Assembly: GCF_001613265.1 (NCBI RefSeq)
Contig: NZ_BDCA01000006.1
Span: 1 to 64,000 of the forward strand
DNA: 64,000 bases
Source: Nocardia vermiculata NBRC 100427
GTDB lineage: Bacteria > Actinomycetota > Actinomycetes > Mycobacteriales > Mycobacteriaceae
Direction of reading: 5' to 3'
Below the pieces are notes generated by a model. It made no database searches and was not told the DNA's origin. It saw only the letters and a list, made by a program, of their open reading frames with translations. Positions 1 to 8,891 of the stretch are shown piece by piece. Both the position numbers and the translations under genes were made by a program. Position 1 is the first letter of the stretch; every line of letters starts with the position of its first letter.

Positions 1-1076
1 CCGCGGTGTTCGGCGCCCACCGCATCGGCGAGGGTGGCGTACCCGCCGGCGCGCAGTCGGGCGGCCAGGCCACGGTGCAGGTGCCGGGTCCACAGCAGGC
101 CGCCGTAGATGAATCCGGTGTAACCCTGCAACAGCGACGCGCCCGCGAGGATCCGTTCGTAGGCCTGATCGGCAGTCTCGATACCACCGACCGAGATCAG
201 GACCAGCCGGTCGCCGACGCGGGCGTAGAGGCGGCGCAGCACCTCGAGCGAACGAGCGGCCACCGGTGCACCGGACAGTCCACCCGCGCCGATCTCGTCG
301 ATCTCGGCGCGCGGGGTGTTCAGGCCGTCGCGGCGGATGGTCGTGTTGGTGGCCACGATGCCGGCCAGGCCCAGTTCCACCGCGAGGTCGGCGACCGCGT
401 CGATATCGTCGTCGGACAGATCGGGGGCGATCTTGACCAGTACCGGTTTGCCGGCTCCGACACTGCTCTGCACCGCCTGCAGCAGCGGTTTCAGTGATTC
501 CACCGCCTGCAGATCACGCAGTCCGGGCGTGTTGGGGGAGCTGACGTTGACGACGACGAAATCCGCGAGCGGCCCCAGTTTGGCGGCACTGTCGGCGTAG
601 TCGGCGGCAGCCTGCTCGGCGGGAACGACCTTGGTTTTGCCGATATTGGCGCCGATCGGAACACCACCGACATCCCGTGCCGCCAGCTGCTGCCGGGCGG
701 CACTCGCGCCGTGGTTGTTGAAGCCCATGCGGTTGACGAGCCCACGATCGGCGGGCACCCGGAACAGCCGCGGCGCCGGATTCCCGGGCTGCGCCTGCGC
801 GGTCACGGTACCGATTTCGGCGAATCCGAAACCCATTGCACCCCAGGCGTTCACTCCGGCAGCATCCTTGTCGAAACCGGCGGCCAGCCCCAGCGGCGCA
901 GGGAAGTTCACCCCGAACACGGTGGACGACAGGACCGGATCGTCGACCACGGTGAGCTTGCGCAGCAGCCACCGGGCCGGTGGGAAAGCGGTCGTGATCC
1001 GGATGGCGGTGAACACGAGATGATGGATGCGCTCGGGCGGCACCAGGAACATCAACCGCAGAACTAAGGAATACAT
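1..1076 (-). CDS. pyrD: dihydroorotate dehydrogenase (quinone), 3' end cut by window edge
   Basis: Class 2 dihydroorotate dehydrogenase, the membrane-associated FMN enzyme that oxidises dihydroorotate to orotate in pyrimidine synthesis and passes electrons to quinone. The reading frame begins [10 protein letters not shown] at the ATG at 1076 and stays open to base 1. About 358 codons are visible, close to the usual full length, so only a few residues are missing. Family signatures read are [36 protein letters not shown], and [11 protein letters not shown] with the catalytic serine at 179/180. Then come [29 protein letters not shown] and [18 protein letters not shown]. It starts 3 bases after the stop of the DUF5703 gene and is the last gene of the lppL operon. 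An lppL-pyrD pair is also what I recall in M. tuberculosis. Confidence 0.95.
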   Translation of the reverse strand, partial: MYSLVLRLMFLVPPERIHHLVFTAIRITTAFPPARWLLRKLTVVDDPVLSSTVFGVNFPAPLGLAAGFDKDAAGVNAWGAMGFGFAEIGTVTAQAQPGNPAPRLFRVPADRGLVNRMGFNNHGASAARQQLAARDVGGVPIGANIGKTKVVPAEQAAADYADSAAKLGPLADFVVVNVSSPNTPGLRDLQAVESLKPLLQAVQSSVGAGKPVLVKIAPDLSDDDIDAVADLAVELGLAGIVATNTTIRRDGLNTPRAEIDEIGAGGLSGAPVAARSLEVLRRLYARVGDRLVLISVGGIETADQAYERILAGASLLQGYTGFIYGGLLWTRHLHRGLAARLRAGGYATLADAVGAEHR

Positions 1077-1079
1077 CCC

Positions 1080-1328
1080 TCACATCCCCGTGTCGGTGAC
1101 GGGGAAGCTGGTTTTGCGCCGCCGCAACAGTACTCGCCGGCTGCCGTCGGTGTAGGCCCGCACCCGCGACAGTTCCCACCCGCCGAATTCGGCTTGCAGT
1201 GACAGTCGCATCGACGCGGTGACCCGATTCACGTCCGGGGGTAGTCGTAGCGGCACGTACTCGTATTCTCCTTCTTCGGTGGTCTCCTCCCATCCCACGG
1301 GAAGCGACCCTCTACGCTGGGTGCGCAT
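1080..1328 (-). CDS. DUF5703 family protein
   Basis: Small 82-residue soluble protein of unknown function, middle gene of the lppL-pyrD operon. The start ATG at 1328 overlaps the last base of the upstream TGA (TGATG), and its own stop lies 3 bases before pyrD, which indicates translational coupling. The sequence begins MRTQRRGSLPVGWEE, followed by EYEYVPLRLPPDVNRVTASM and a C-terminal stretch with WELSRVRAYTDGSRRVLLRR, typical of the DUF5703 family in mycolic-acid actinobacteria. It has no signal peptide and no membrane segment. A longer in-frame upstream extension was rejected because it lies within the lppL coding region. The family assignment is from memory of the pattern; the function is unknown. 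Confidence 0.8.
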   Translation of the reverse strand: MRTQRRGSLPVGWEETTEEGEYEYVPLRLPPDVNRVTASMRLSLQAEFGGWELSRVRAYTDGSRRVLLRRRKTSFPVTDTGM

Positions 1329-2353
1329 CACTGACCTCTCTTCCTCTGGTCCGCACCGATGCGCTGCAGACCGTCTCCGGTCGCCGAGCCGACGAACATG
1401 TCGCCGGTACGGCTGTCGATCGTCAGCGAATTGGGCTGGCGCACCGTCGGAAAGCGACCCACTTCTTCCGGTATGCCGGTCGACAGATCGAATCCGACCA
1501 CCTCGTTGCTTCCGCTGAGGGTCAGCCATACGGTCTCGGATCGTTCATCGTAGGCCAGCGCGTACGGTGACGCGCCGACCGGGAAGAGCTGGCGCAGCAT
1601 CAGCGGGTCGACGGTGTAGACCAGCAGCGCACCACCGGAGGTGTCGGTCGCCAGCAGGCGACCGAAATGATCGCTGATCACGTGGGTGGTGCCGCGCCCG
1701 GCGCGCAGCGACAGACCGGGCCGGTCGCGTTCGAGGTCGAGTTCGGTGAGTTTGGTCTGCCCCAGATCCAGGGCGGCGATCGCGTCACCGGCGACCGCCA
1801 GTTCGTCGACGGTTCCCAACCCCGTGACCGTGCGTTGCGGCTTTCCGGCCGGGTCCAGGAGCTGCACGCGGCCACCGTCGAGCCCGACCACCAGGGTGCC
1901 GTCGGAACGCCGGGCCACCGCCCGTGCCTGCCCGTCGACCGGGATATGTTCGAAGGTCGCCGAGGCGATGTCGAGGCGCAGTACTTCCCGGCCCGCCGGG
2001 ATCAGCACCTTGCCCGGGCTGCCGGCGACGAGCCCGGTGGCCGGAGCGGGCAGGGTGAGCGTGCGCGGGGCGGACGAGCCGTCGGGGCCGACCAGGCGCA
2101 AGGTCAGCCCGGACGGATCCAGAGCCAGTACCCGCTCGGTGGCGGGTTCGACGAGCAGGGTGCCGATCGGGCCGAACTCGGTGACGGTTCCCGCGGGTCG
2201 CGCGGCGGAGGCGGGCCCGGTGGCCGCGACCCCGGGGGCGCCGGCGGCGGGCGTGGCGTCGGAATCGCTGCTCGACGACGAGCATCCCGCGAGTAGCGCT
2301 ACGGCACTGGCTGCCGCGAGTACAGCAGACACTGCCGTCCGGTTCCCGCGCAT
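1328..2353 (-). CDS. lppL: LppL-like lipoprotein, beta-propeller type
   Basis: Exported lipoprotein of 341 residues. The start ATG at 2353 is chosen because GAAGGAG lies 8 bases upstream and a clean lipoprotein signal follows: a basic MRGNR start, a hydrophobic core and the lipobox LLAGC with lipidated Cys24. A low-complexity Ser/Ala linker comes next. The remainder has repeated strand-rich units such as VLALDPSGLTLRLVGPDG, GTLVVGLDGGRVQLLDPAGK, ALAYDERSETVWLTLSGSN and LTIDSRTGDMFVGSATGDG, as in an extracytoplasmic NHL/YVTN-like beta-propeller. It is the first gene of an operon with the DUF5703 gene and pyrD. The gene order matches lppL (Rv2138) next to pyrD in M. tuberculosis as I recall it, hence the symbol. 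The ligand is unknown. Confidence 0.85.
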   Translation of the reverse strand: MRGNRTAVSAVLAAASAVALLAGCSSSSSDSDATPAAGAPGVAATGPASAARPAGTVTEFGPIGTLLVEPATERVLALDPSGLTLRLVGPDGSSAPRTLTLPAPATGLVAGSPGKVLIPAGREVLRLDIASATFEHIPVDGQARAVARRSDGTLVVGLDGGRVQLLDPAGKPQRTVTGLGTVDELAVAGDAIAALDLGQTKLTELDLERDRPGLSLRAGRGTTHVISDHFGRLLATDTSGGALLVYTVDPLMLRQLFPVGASPYALAYDERSETVWLTLSGSNEVVGFDLSTGIPEEVGRFPTVRQPNSLTIDSRTGDMFVGSATGDGLQRIGADQRKRGQ

Positions 2354-2507
2354 GCTCCGAACTCCTTCGTGCCGTTTACTCATGCGTACCGCTTCATCTG
2401 ACCATGATCGGACACTCGGGCCGGTCACCGGGGTGGTTCCGGCGTGGCACGCGCCTCACCCGTTACCGTTGACATTCGTCGCAGACCACACTCAGGGAGA
2501 AATCCGG

Positions 2508-2858
2508 TTGGAAACAGACCCCCCACCCGAGTTCGAGCTCGACGATGTGACCGTCGGGCCGTTCGCACACGGCTTCGGCACCACCGCGGACGGGCGCCCG
2601 TTCGCCTTCCGCACCGTGCGCTCCACCCTGACCATCGAGATCTACCGCCCCGATACCCCCGGTGACGTGCCCGGACCCGACGATGTCACCGCCGTCGCCG
2701 AGGCCGCGGTGACCGATATCGACCTCGACGACGCCCGCAGTGTGCGCGCCCTGGTCCGCGACCTCGTCCCCACCGCAACACCGGTTCCCGGCCCCCGGGG
2801 CGCCACCACCGTGCGTGCGCTGCTCGACCGGTTGGGCGCGGTCATCGAGGGCCGCTGA
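2508..2858 (+). CDS. hypothetical protein (Rv2137c-like by position)
   Basis: Soluble protein of 116 residues and unknown function, transcribed divergently from lppL across a 154-base gap. The start is TTG at 2508, chosen because GGGAG lies 8 bases upstream (AGGGAGAAATCCGG, then TTG) and no ATG fits. The protein is acidic: it begins LETDPPPEFELDDVTVGPFA, contains GFGTTADGRPFAFRTVRSTL and ends ALLDRLGAVIEGR. It has no membrane segment or recognisable catalytic motif. In M. tuberculosis the gene divergent from lppL is Rv2137c, so positional homology is likely, but I cannot confirm it by sequence. Confidence 0.7.
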   Translation: METDPPPEFELDDVTVGPFAHGFGTTADGRPFAFRTVRSTLTIEIYRPDTPGDVPGPDDVTAVAEAAVTDIDLDDARSVRALVRDLVPTATPVPGPRGATTVRALLDRLGAVIEGR

Positions 2859-2914
2859 GCCCACGTGCCAGACTGTAGGAACCATCGTTCACTTACGACA
2901 CATTCGAGGATGTC

Positions 2915-3448
2915 ATGGCATTGCGACGCACGGTGTGCTGTGCAGGGGGAATCACGATGCTCGCGCTGGTGATCGCCGCCTGCGACAGCGGTCCCGACGA
3001 AGATTCGGTGGCCGCGGCCCGCTCCTCGGCCTATGCCGCGCTCACATCGTCCTCGCAGGCAGCGGCGACGAGCAACGCGAACCGGCCACCGCTCCCGACC
3101 GCCGCGCAACTCGACGAGCAGATCAAACGGGCACTGGATCCCTCGCTGCCCGACAGCGAACGCACCGACCTCATCGAGGACGGCGCGGCATTCTCCGACG
3201 CGATCCCCGACATGTACAAGGCGCTACACGACAATCCACATGCGGTGTACGGCGTGGTCGACCCCGTGTTCGACAACCACGACGGCACCCTGACCGCCAC
3301 CATGCGCCTGGACAAGGACGGCACCGGCGAGAACGTGCGCACCACCATCGTGCACTTCATCGATATCGACGGTAAGTGGAAGATCTCGCGCACCGACCTG
3401 TGCGGAATTCTGCGTTCGGCCGACTACCGCACCTCCGCCTGCGGCTGA
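2915..3448 (+). CDS. lipoprotein with MTB12-like domain
   Basis: Predicted lipoprotein of 177 residues. The N-terminus MALRRTVCCAGG is followed by a hydrophobic core and the lipobox VIAAC with Cys23. After a Ser/Ala/Asn-rich linker the mature part (about 60-175) contains PTAAQLDEQIKRALDPSLPD, ALHDNPHAVYGVVDPV, LTATMRLDKDG and WKISRTDLCGILRSA. This resembles the small alpha/beta fold of low-molecular-weight antigen MTB12/CFP-2 of mycobacteria (a PTAAQL helix, then an antiparallel sheet ending in a W-x-x-S-R strand). The two late cysteines could form a disulfide. The stop lies 8 bases before the MMPL gene, so the pair is co-transcribed. A role as outer partner of the MMPL transporter is an inference from position only. 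Confidence 0.8.
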   Translation: MALRRTVCCAGGITMLALVIAACDSGPDEDSVAAARSSAYAALTSSSQAAATSNANRPPLPTAAQLDEQIKRALDPSLPDSERTDLIEDGAAFSDAIPDMYKALHDNPHAVYGVVDPVFDNHDGTLTATMRLDKDGTGENVRTTIVHFIDIDGKWKISRTDLCGILRSADYRTSACG

Positions 3449-3456
3449 GCAGCGGC

Positions 3457-5550
3457 ATGCTCGAAAGCTTCCTGCTGCGCTGGGGCCGATTCGTCCACCG
3501 CTACCGGTACCCGGTGTTCGCGGTATTCGTGCTGCTCGTCGCCGTATCCGGTTTCTGCGGGCGCGATCTGGGCACCCAACTCACCCAGGGCGGCTGGTTC
3601 GACGAGCACAGCGAATCGGTGGTCGCCTCGAAGATCGCCGACGAAACCTTCGGGCGCGACACCGACGCCGACGTGGTCGTCGTCTACACCGCCCCCGCCG
3701 GACGCACCCTCGACGATCCGCAGCTCAATCACGAGGTCCGCACCGCACTCGAGGACCTGTCCACCCGCTACCCGGACCGCATCAAGAAGATCGACAGCTA
3801 TTTCGACGGTTCGATGATGGGCAGCTTCGCCGACGAATCCCGCACACACGCATTCGCCAGCATCGGCCTGCAAGGCTCCGACACCGCCACCGTCGACAAC
3901 TATCTCGCCATCCAGGACGACCTGGGCGCGAGTGGACCCGGACGCGGACCGGGCGGCACCACCGTGCAGTTGGCCGGGCTGCAACCGGTGGTCGAAGGCA
4001 TCAATATCGGGATGCAGGACGACATCCACCGCGCCGAGTTGATCGCGCTACCGGTGGTGGCGATCCTGCTGTACTTCGTGTTCGGCGGCGTGGTGGGGGC
4101 ACTGCTACCGGTCCTCATCGGCGGGATGACGATCCTCGGCAGCCAGGGCATCATGCGCCTGCTGACCGAGCACATCGAGGTCAATGTCTTCGCCAGCGCC
4201 GTGGTGACCCTGGTCAGTCTCGGGCTCGCCATCGACTACGGACTGTTCGCGGTGACCCGCTTCCGCGAAGAACTCGCCGCCGGGCACAGCGTGGAGGAAG
4301 CCACCGCCCGCACCGTCGCCACCGCCGGACGCACCGTACTGTTCTCCGCCGCGATCATCGCCGTCAGCCTCGCGGCACTGTTCATCTACCCCAACGGAGT
4401 GCTGCGGTCGGTGCCCTACGGCGGGATCAGCTCGGTACTGCTGGCGGCACTGCTGTCGGTGACGGCATTGCCCGCCGCGCTGAGCATCGTGGGCCGGCGC
4501 ATCGACCTGTGGGGCTGGCACCGCTTCGCCGGTATCCGCAACGCCGAGCAGATCGACCGCGGATTCTTCTCCAAGCTCGCCGTGTTCGCGATGCGGCATC
4601 CGGCGCGAGTGATCATCCCCATCGTCGCCGGTCTGCTGTTCCTGCTGATCCCGTTCCGCAACATCGAATTCGGCGGACTGTCCGAAAAATATCTGGCCGC
4701 CGACAACCCGGCCCGCATCGCACAGGAACAGTTCGACGCCCTGTTTCCTGAATTCCGTACCGAACCACTCAAACTCGTCGTCATCGGCGCGGCCAGCGGG
4801 CAGCTGTCCGACATCCGTTTCCAAGCCAATGTGACCCCGGGATTGACCGGACCGTTCGAGGCGTCCGCGCCCACCACCGACGGCATCAACGTGCTCTCCA
4901 CCGGACTGGTGCACGAATCCGACGCCGATACCGCAATCGCCGCGCTGCGGTCCATCCCCGAACCACCGGGCGTGCAGGTGATGGTCGCCGGGGTGCCGGC
5001 CCTGGAACGAGATGCCATCCACGGTCTGATCGACGGCCTGCCACTGCTGGCGGCGATTCTGGCATTCGCGGCGCTGGCACTGATGTACATCGCGTTCCGC
5101 TCGATCGTGCTGGCGTTGAAGGCGGTGGTGATGAGTGCGCTCAGTCTCGGCGCCGCACTGGGCATCCTGACCTGGATCTTCGTGGAGGGCCACGGTGCGA
5201 GCCTGCTGGGATTCACGCCGGGACCGCTGATGTTCGCGGTACTGGTATTGATCGTCACGGTGCTGTTCGGGCTGTCCACCGACTACGAAGTCTTCCTGCA
5301 GTCCCGCATGACCGAGGCCCGCGCGAACGGTGCGCCACCGGCCGAGGCGATCCGCTACGGCATCGCCCACACCGGCGGGGTGATCACCTCGGCGGCGGCG
5401 ATCCTGATCGTGGTCACCGGCGCCTTCGGATTCTCCGATCTGGTGCTGATGAAGTACATCGCCTACGGCATGATCGCCGCGCTGGTCCTCGATGCCACCG
5501 TCATCCGGATGCTGCTCACCCCCGCAGTGCTGAAACTGGTGTGGAAATGA
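3457..5550 (+). CDS. MMPL/RND family transporter
   Basis: Integral membrane transporter of 697 residues in the MMPL branch of the RND superfamily, which export lipids or lipid-like molecules using the proton gradient. Two repeats are visible, each with a membrane helix, an extracytoplasmic loop and a 5-6 helix bundle. Each bundle carries the Asp-Tyr pair used for proton relay: GLAIDYGLFAVTRFREE (D260-Y261) and GLSTDYEVFLQSRMTEA (D609-Y610). It is shorter than MmpL3 and lacks its long C-terminal tail. The start at 3457 (MLESFLLRWGRFVHRYR) is preferred over upstream codons because these lie inside the preceding lipoprotein gene and the family begins here. The ribosome site is weak, consistent with coupling to that gene. 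The substrate is unknown. Confidence 0.9.
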   Translation: MLESFLLRWGRFVHRYRYPVFAVFVLLVAVSGFCGRDLGTQLTQGGWFDEHSESVVASKIADETFGRDTDADVVVVYTAPAGRTLDDPQLNHEVRTALEDLSTRYPDRIKKIDSYFDGSMMGSFADESRTHAFASIGLQGSDTATVDNYLAIQDDLGASGPGRGPGGTTVQLAGLQPVVEGINIGMQDDIHRAELIALPVVAILLYFVFGGVVGALLPVLIGGMTILGSQGIMRLLTEHIEVNVFASAVVTLVSLGLAIDYGLFAVTRFREELAAGHSVEEATARTVATAGRTVLFSAAIIAVSLAALFIYPNGVLRSVPYGGISSVLLAALLSVTALPAALSIVGRRIDLWGWHRFAGIRNAEQIDRGFFSKLAVFAMRHPARVIIPIVAGLLFLLIPFRNIEFGGLSEKYLAADNPARIAQEQFDALFPEFRTEPLKLVVIGAASGQLSDIRFQANVTPGLTGPFEASAPTTDGINVLSTGLVHESDADTAIAALRSIPEPPGVQVMVAGVPALERDAIHGLIDGLPLLAAILAFAALALMYIAFRSIVLALKAVVMSALSLGAALGILTWIFVEGHGASLLGFTPGPLMFAVLVLIVTVLFGLSTDYEVFLQSRMTEARANGAPPAEAIRYGIAHTGGVITSAAAILIVVTGAFGFSDLVLMKYIAYGMIAALVLDATVIRMLLTPAVLKLVWK

Positions 5551-5560
5551 CCCGTCCCCG

Positions 5561-5575
5561 CCCGGCGCTGCCGGG
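5561..5575. terminator. hairpin between convergent MMPL and hmuV genes
   Basis: CCCGGC-GCT-GCCGGG, a 6-bp GC-only stem in the 33-base gap between two convergent stops. There is no T-tract, so terminator function is only plausible. Confidence 0.4.
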
Positions 5576-5583
5576 GCCCGGTG

Positions 5584-6504
5584 TCAGCGCCGCACGGGCA
5601 GGATCAGCTGGGCACCGGTGACCGGGTGGTCGACGACCTCCACCGGATGCCGGTACACCGCCGACAGCAGTTCGGTGGTGAGGATCTCGCGGGGGGCGCC
5701 GACCGCGGCCAGCCGTCCCGCCTCGAGCACCGCGACCCGGTCGGCGTAGGCGGCGGCCAACCCGAGGTCGTGCAGGACCACCACGACCGCCGCACCGGCA
5801 CGCGCACGGTCGGCGGCCAAGGTCAGCACCTGTTCCTGGTGGCCGAGATCCAGTGCGGCCGTGGGTTCGTCGAGCAGCAGAGTTTCGGTGTCCTGGGCCA
5901 GTACGCGCGCCAGCGCGGCGCGAGCACGTTCACCTCCCGACAGCGCCGGGAACGGGCGCCCGGCCAGATATTCGATATCGGTGGCGGCCAGCGCGGCCGC
6001 GATCGCCCGTTCGTCGTCGTCCTGGCGCGGCGTGCGCGCCCACGGGGACCGGCCCATCGCGACCACCTCACGCACCGTGAACGGGAATCCGACGGTGTGG
6101 TTCTGGGGCAGCACCGCGCGCCGGCGCGCCATATCGGTGGGTGTCCAGTGCGTGAGTGCGCGTCCGTCGAGTTCCACTGCGCCACCGGTGGGTTCGAGCT
6201 CACCCGACAGCGCCGCCAGCAGGGTGGACTTGCCAGCACCGTTGGGCCCGACCAGCGCCAGGATCTCACCGGCGACCACGTCGATGTCGACCGCGTCCAG
6301 CACGGTCCGGCCGCCGCGTTGCGCGCTGACGCCCCGTGCGCGCAACGTGACCGCTCCGGGCTCGGTGCCGGCCGGAACACCGTGTGCGGGCCGCAGTCTG
6401 CGCACCCATGCACGCAGCGGCGCGACCACCCGCGTGGGCGGAGTCGCTGCCGGGGCGGGCCCTTCGGAGGGGGCCTGCTGCAGCGGTGGTGTGGGGCGGT
6501 TCAT
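5584..6504 (-). CDS. hmuV: haem-type ABC transporter ATP-binding protein
   Basis: ATPase of 306 residues of a FecBCD/HmuTUV-type importer; it hydrolyses ATP on the cytoplasmic face to drive uptake. It has Walker A GPNGAGKS (86-93), a Q-loop in AVLPQNHT, the signature LSGGERARA (188-196), Walker B LLLDEPTAALDL (209-220) and the H-loop in VVLHDLGLAAAYADR. An N-terminal extension of about 50 Pro/Ala-rich residues precedes the domain. The start ATG at 6504 overlaps the permease stop by 4 bases (ATGA). HmuV is favoured over a siderophore ATPase because of the T-U-V gene order and length, but ferric-siderophore uptake cannot be excluded. Confidence 0.88.
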   Translation of the reverse strand: MNRPTPPLQQAPSEGPAPAATPPTRVVAPLRAWVRRLRPAHGVPAGTEPGAVTLRARGVSAQRGGRTVLDAVDIDVVAGEILALVGPNGAGKSTLLAALSGELEPTGGAVELDGRALTHWTPTDMARRRAVLPQNHTVGFPFTVREVVAMGRSPWARTPRQDDDERAIAAALAATDIEYLAGRPFPALSGGERARAALARVLAQDTETLLLDEPTAALDLGHQEQVLTLAADRARAGAAVVVVLHDLGLAAAYADRVAVLEAGRLAAVGAPREILTTELLSAVYRHPVEVVDHPVTGAQLILPVRR

Positions 6505-7730
6505 GCCCAGCCTCCCGATCGTGCGCGGGTGCGGCGCAGCAGCCAGAAGAAGAACGGGCCGCCGACCAGGGACGTGAGCATGCCCAGCGGCAGGTCGGCG
6601 TTGTGGACGAGGGTGCGGGCGCCGATATCGGCGCCGAGCAGTACCACTGCGCCGAGGATCGCCGACAGCGGGATCAGCACCCGGTGCGCGGGCCCGACCA
6701 GCATGCGCACCACATGCGGCACGATCAACCCGACGAACAGCACGATGCCGTTGAACGCCACACCCGCGGTGGTGAGGATCGCGACGATCACGATGACGTT
6801 GCGGCGCAGCCGTTCCACATCGACGCCGAGGTGGCGGGCCGCGGCCTCGCCGAGTGCCAGCAGATCCAGGCGCGGCGCGAGGAGCACCGCGGCCGCCACG
6901 CCGATCGCGGTCAACGGCGCGACCACGCCCACCGCCTGCCAGGTGGCACCGTTGAGGCTGCCCATCTGCCAGAACACGATCTGATCGCGTGCCGCCGGCG
7001 ACGCGGTGAACAGCAGGAACGACATGACACCGCCGGCGACGGCATTGACCGCGACACCGGTCAGCACCAGCGTCACGGTTTCGGTGCGTCCCCCCGAACG
7101 CGAGAGCAGGTACACCGCGAGCGTGGTGATCAGCCCGGCAACGAAGGCCCCGGCCGCGACCGACCACGCGGCCGCGAACGCACCTCCGACGACGATCACC
7201 ACACCGGCGCCGACCGCCGCACCCGCCGAGACACCGATGACGCCGGGTTCGGCCAGCGGATTGGCGAACACACCCTGCAGCAGCGCGCCGGCGGTCGCGA
7301 GGGCGGCGCCGACCAGGATCGCCAGCATCACCCGCGGGAACCGCACCTCCCACAGGGTGACCTCACCGGCAGGATGATGGGGTAGCGGTCCCCAGTCCAG
7401 GCCGATGCGGTGCAGCACACTGCCGGCGACTTCCAGTGGTGTGGTGGGCACCTGCCCGAGCGCCGCCGACAGCAATGCCAGCACGACCAGCAGCGCCAGC
7501 GATACGGCGAACACGATCGTCACCTTGGACCAGCGCGGAACCCGCGGGCCCGGCTCGCCCGTCGTCGCCGTGTCGGCGGCAACGGACTGCGTACCCGTCG
7601 CACGGTCCGCACCGCCGCGCGACGACCCGACGTGCGCAGGCTGCTGCCCGGATTCGGTGCCAGAATCCGGGTGCGCGGTCTGCGCGCTCGGGCCGGATGC
7701 CCCATTCGCCGCCGGATCGTGTCCGCTCAT
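6501..7730 (-). CDS. hmuU: haem-type FecCD permease
   Basis: Permease of 409 residues, FecCD family, forming the membrane channel of the importer. About 80 polar residues precede the first membrane helix (VTIVFAVSLALLVVLALLSAALG); around ten helices follow. Family signatures include LWEVRFPRVMLAILVGAALATAG, QGVFANPLAEPGVIGVSAGAAVGA and the ATPase-contact loop FVGLIVPHVVRMLVGPAHR. It overlaps the stop of hmuT by 4 bases (ATGA) at its start and the start of hmuV by 4 bases at its stop, so the three proteins are translated as a coupled unit. The long hydrophilic N-terminus is unusual; a later start is possible, but no better ribosome site was seen. Confidence 0.9.
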   Translation of the reverse strand: MSGHDPAANGASGPSAQTAHPDSGTESGQQPAHVGSSRGGADRATGTQSVAADTATTGEPGPRVPRWSKVTIVFAVSLALLVVLALLSAALGQVPTTPLEVAGSVLHRIGLDWGPLPHHPAGEVTLWEVRFPRVMLAILVGAALATAGALLQGVFANPLAEPGVIGVSAGAAVGAGVVIVVGGAFAAAWSVAAGAFVAGLITTLAVYLLSRSGGRTETVTLVLTGVAVNAVAGGVMSFLLFTASPAARDQIVFWQMGSLNGATWQAVGVVAPLTAIGVAAAVLLAPRLDLLALGEAAARHLGVDVERLRRNVIVIVAILTTAGVAFNGIVLFVGLIVPHVVRMLVGPAHRVLIPLSAILGAVVLLGADIGARTLVHNADLPLGMLTSLVGGPFFFWLLRRTRARSGGWA

Positions 7731-8821
7731 GCGGGCTGGGTGCCGTAGACGGCCTGGACGAGCGCGGCCAGGACGTGGCCGGTCTGCGGGCCGAAACTGA
7801 ACAGCACGGCGTCGGACATGTCGATGATGCGATGGTCGCGTCCGGCAGGTGTCTGCGCGATACCGGGCACCTGCTCGAGCCCGTCGACCCCGCCGACCGA
7901 CTTCAGGCCGTCCGACATCAGCAACAGCACATCGGGTGCGGCCGCGATCATGGCCTCACTGGTGATGGTGGTGAACGGTTCGGTCAGCCCGGACGCGGTT
8001 CCGGCATCGACGCCGCCCAATGCCTCGATCAGCGAGTCGGCACCGGAACCCGGGCCCGCGAGCATGGTGATCGCGGTACTGCGGAGGTACAGGAACGCGA
8101 TCTTCAACGGCGCATGCGCAGGTACGGACGCGGTGGCGGCATCGATTTCGGTGCGCGTGCGGTCGGCGAGTTTCACGCCTTGCTCGTGCACGCCCAGGGC
8201 ATCGGCGACGGCCTGGATCTGGGGGCCGACGGCGTCGATGGTGCGCTGCGGGTCGAAGTAGACGACCGTGATCCCCAGCGCCCGCAGCTGGTCGCGCATG
8301 GTGGGCGTGGCGCTGGTGGTGTCGGTCAGGAACACGGTGGGCCGTTGCGCCGCGACCGCCTCGATGTTGATGCTGCCGCTGCCGCCGGCGACATTGGGGA
8401 CGTCGCGGGCGGCGGGGAACGCCGCCGAGGTCGACCGGCCGACCAGGTTCGGTCCCAGGCCCAGCGCCCACACGGTCTGCGCGAGGGTGCCGTAACGGTC
8501 CACGGCCACGATGCGGTCGGCGGAGGTGACCGTGACATCGGCGCCGTCGAACGAGTGCACGGTGACCGGCAGCACGGGTGTCGGTGCGGGACCGACCGGT
8601 ACCGGGTCCAGATCCGCGAGGGTCGCGGTGGCCGGGCCGGCGCCGGACCCGGTACCGGCATTGCCACCGCAGGCGGTGCCGGTCGCGACGAGCGCGATCG
8701 CGCCGAGCAGCGCGATCAGCCAGCGGCCACGCATCCGGCGGTTCGCCGGCCGTGCCGTGGCGGTGGGGGGCGCCGCCGATGTGGCGCGGGCCGGTCGGAC
8801 GACACGATCGGGACACCTCAT
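7727..8821 (-). CDS. hmuT: haem-type ABC transporter substrate-binding lipoprotein
   Basis: Substrate-binding lipoprotein of 364 residues with the Peripla_BP_2 fold, capturing haem or a ferric chelate outside the membrane. The signal RGRWLIALLGAIALVATGTAC gives lipidated Cys51 if translation starts at the ATG at 8821. Binding-protein signatures include DRIVAVDRYGTLAQTVWALG, TSAAFPAARDVPNV, IEAVAAQRPTVFL, LRALGITVVYFDPQ and EAMIAAAPDVLLLMSDG. It is the first gene of the operon. The ATG directly abuts an iron-box-like sequence with no Shine-Dalgarno, suggesting a leaderless message. The alternative start MRGRWL (8734) also lacks a ribosome site but would give a more normal-length signal peptide. 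Confidence 0.88.
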   Translation of the reverse strand: MRCPDRVVRPARATSAAPPTATARPANRRMRGRWLIALLGAIALVATGTACGGNAGTGSGAGPATATLADLDPVPVGPAPTPVLPVTVHSFDGADVTVTSADRIVAVDRYGTLAQTVWALGLGPNLVGRSTSAAFPAARDVPNVAGGSGSINIEAVAAQRPTVFLTDTTSATPTMRDQLRALGITVVYFDPQRTIDAVGPQIQAVADALGVHEQGVKLADRTRTEIDAATASVPAHAPLKIAFLYLRSTAITMLAGPGSGADSLIEALGGVDAGTASGLTEPFTTITSEAMIAAAPDVLLLMSDGLKSVGGVDGLEQVPGIAQTPAGRDHRIIDMSDAVLFSFGPQTGHVLAALVQAVYGTQPA

Positions 8822-8822
8822 G

Positions 8823-8836
8823 TAGGCAAGCCTAAG
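8823..8836. promoter_or_regulatory. candidate DtxR/IdeR iron box at the hmuT start
   Basis: Plus-strand TAGGCAAGCCTAA (minus strand TTAGGCTTGCCTA) one base upstream of the hmuT ATG. It matches about 11 of the first 14 positions of the consensus TTAGGTTAGGCTAACCTAA; the other half is poor. TAGGCT on the coding strand could also be the -10 element of a leaderless promoter, so IdeR with iron would block the polymerase directly. Confidence 0.55.
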
Positions 8837-8891
8837 TCCTTGCGTGAGCGCGCTGCCACCGGCGGGCCCGTATCGACCGTGCACGCTGCGT

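Noticed and set aside
3424..5370. Long antisense frames across the MMPL gene
   Set aside because: Composition is that of antisense membrane-protein codons; the plus strand has a full MMPL domain with both Asp-Tyr pairs.
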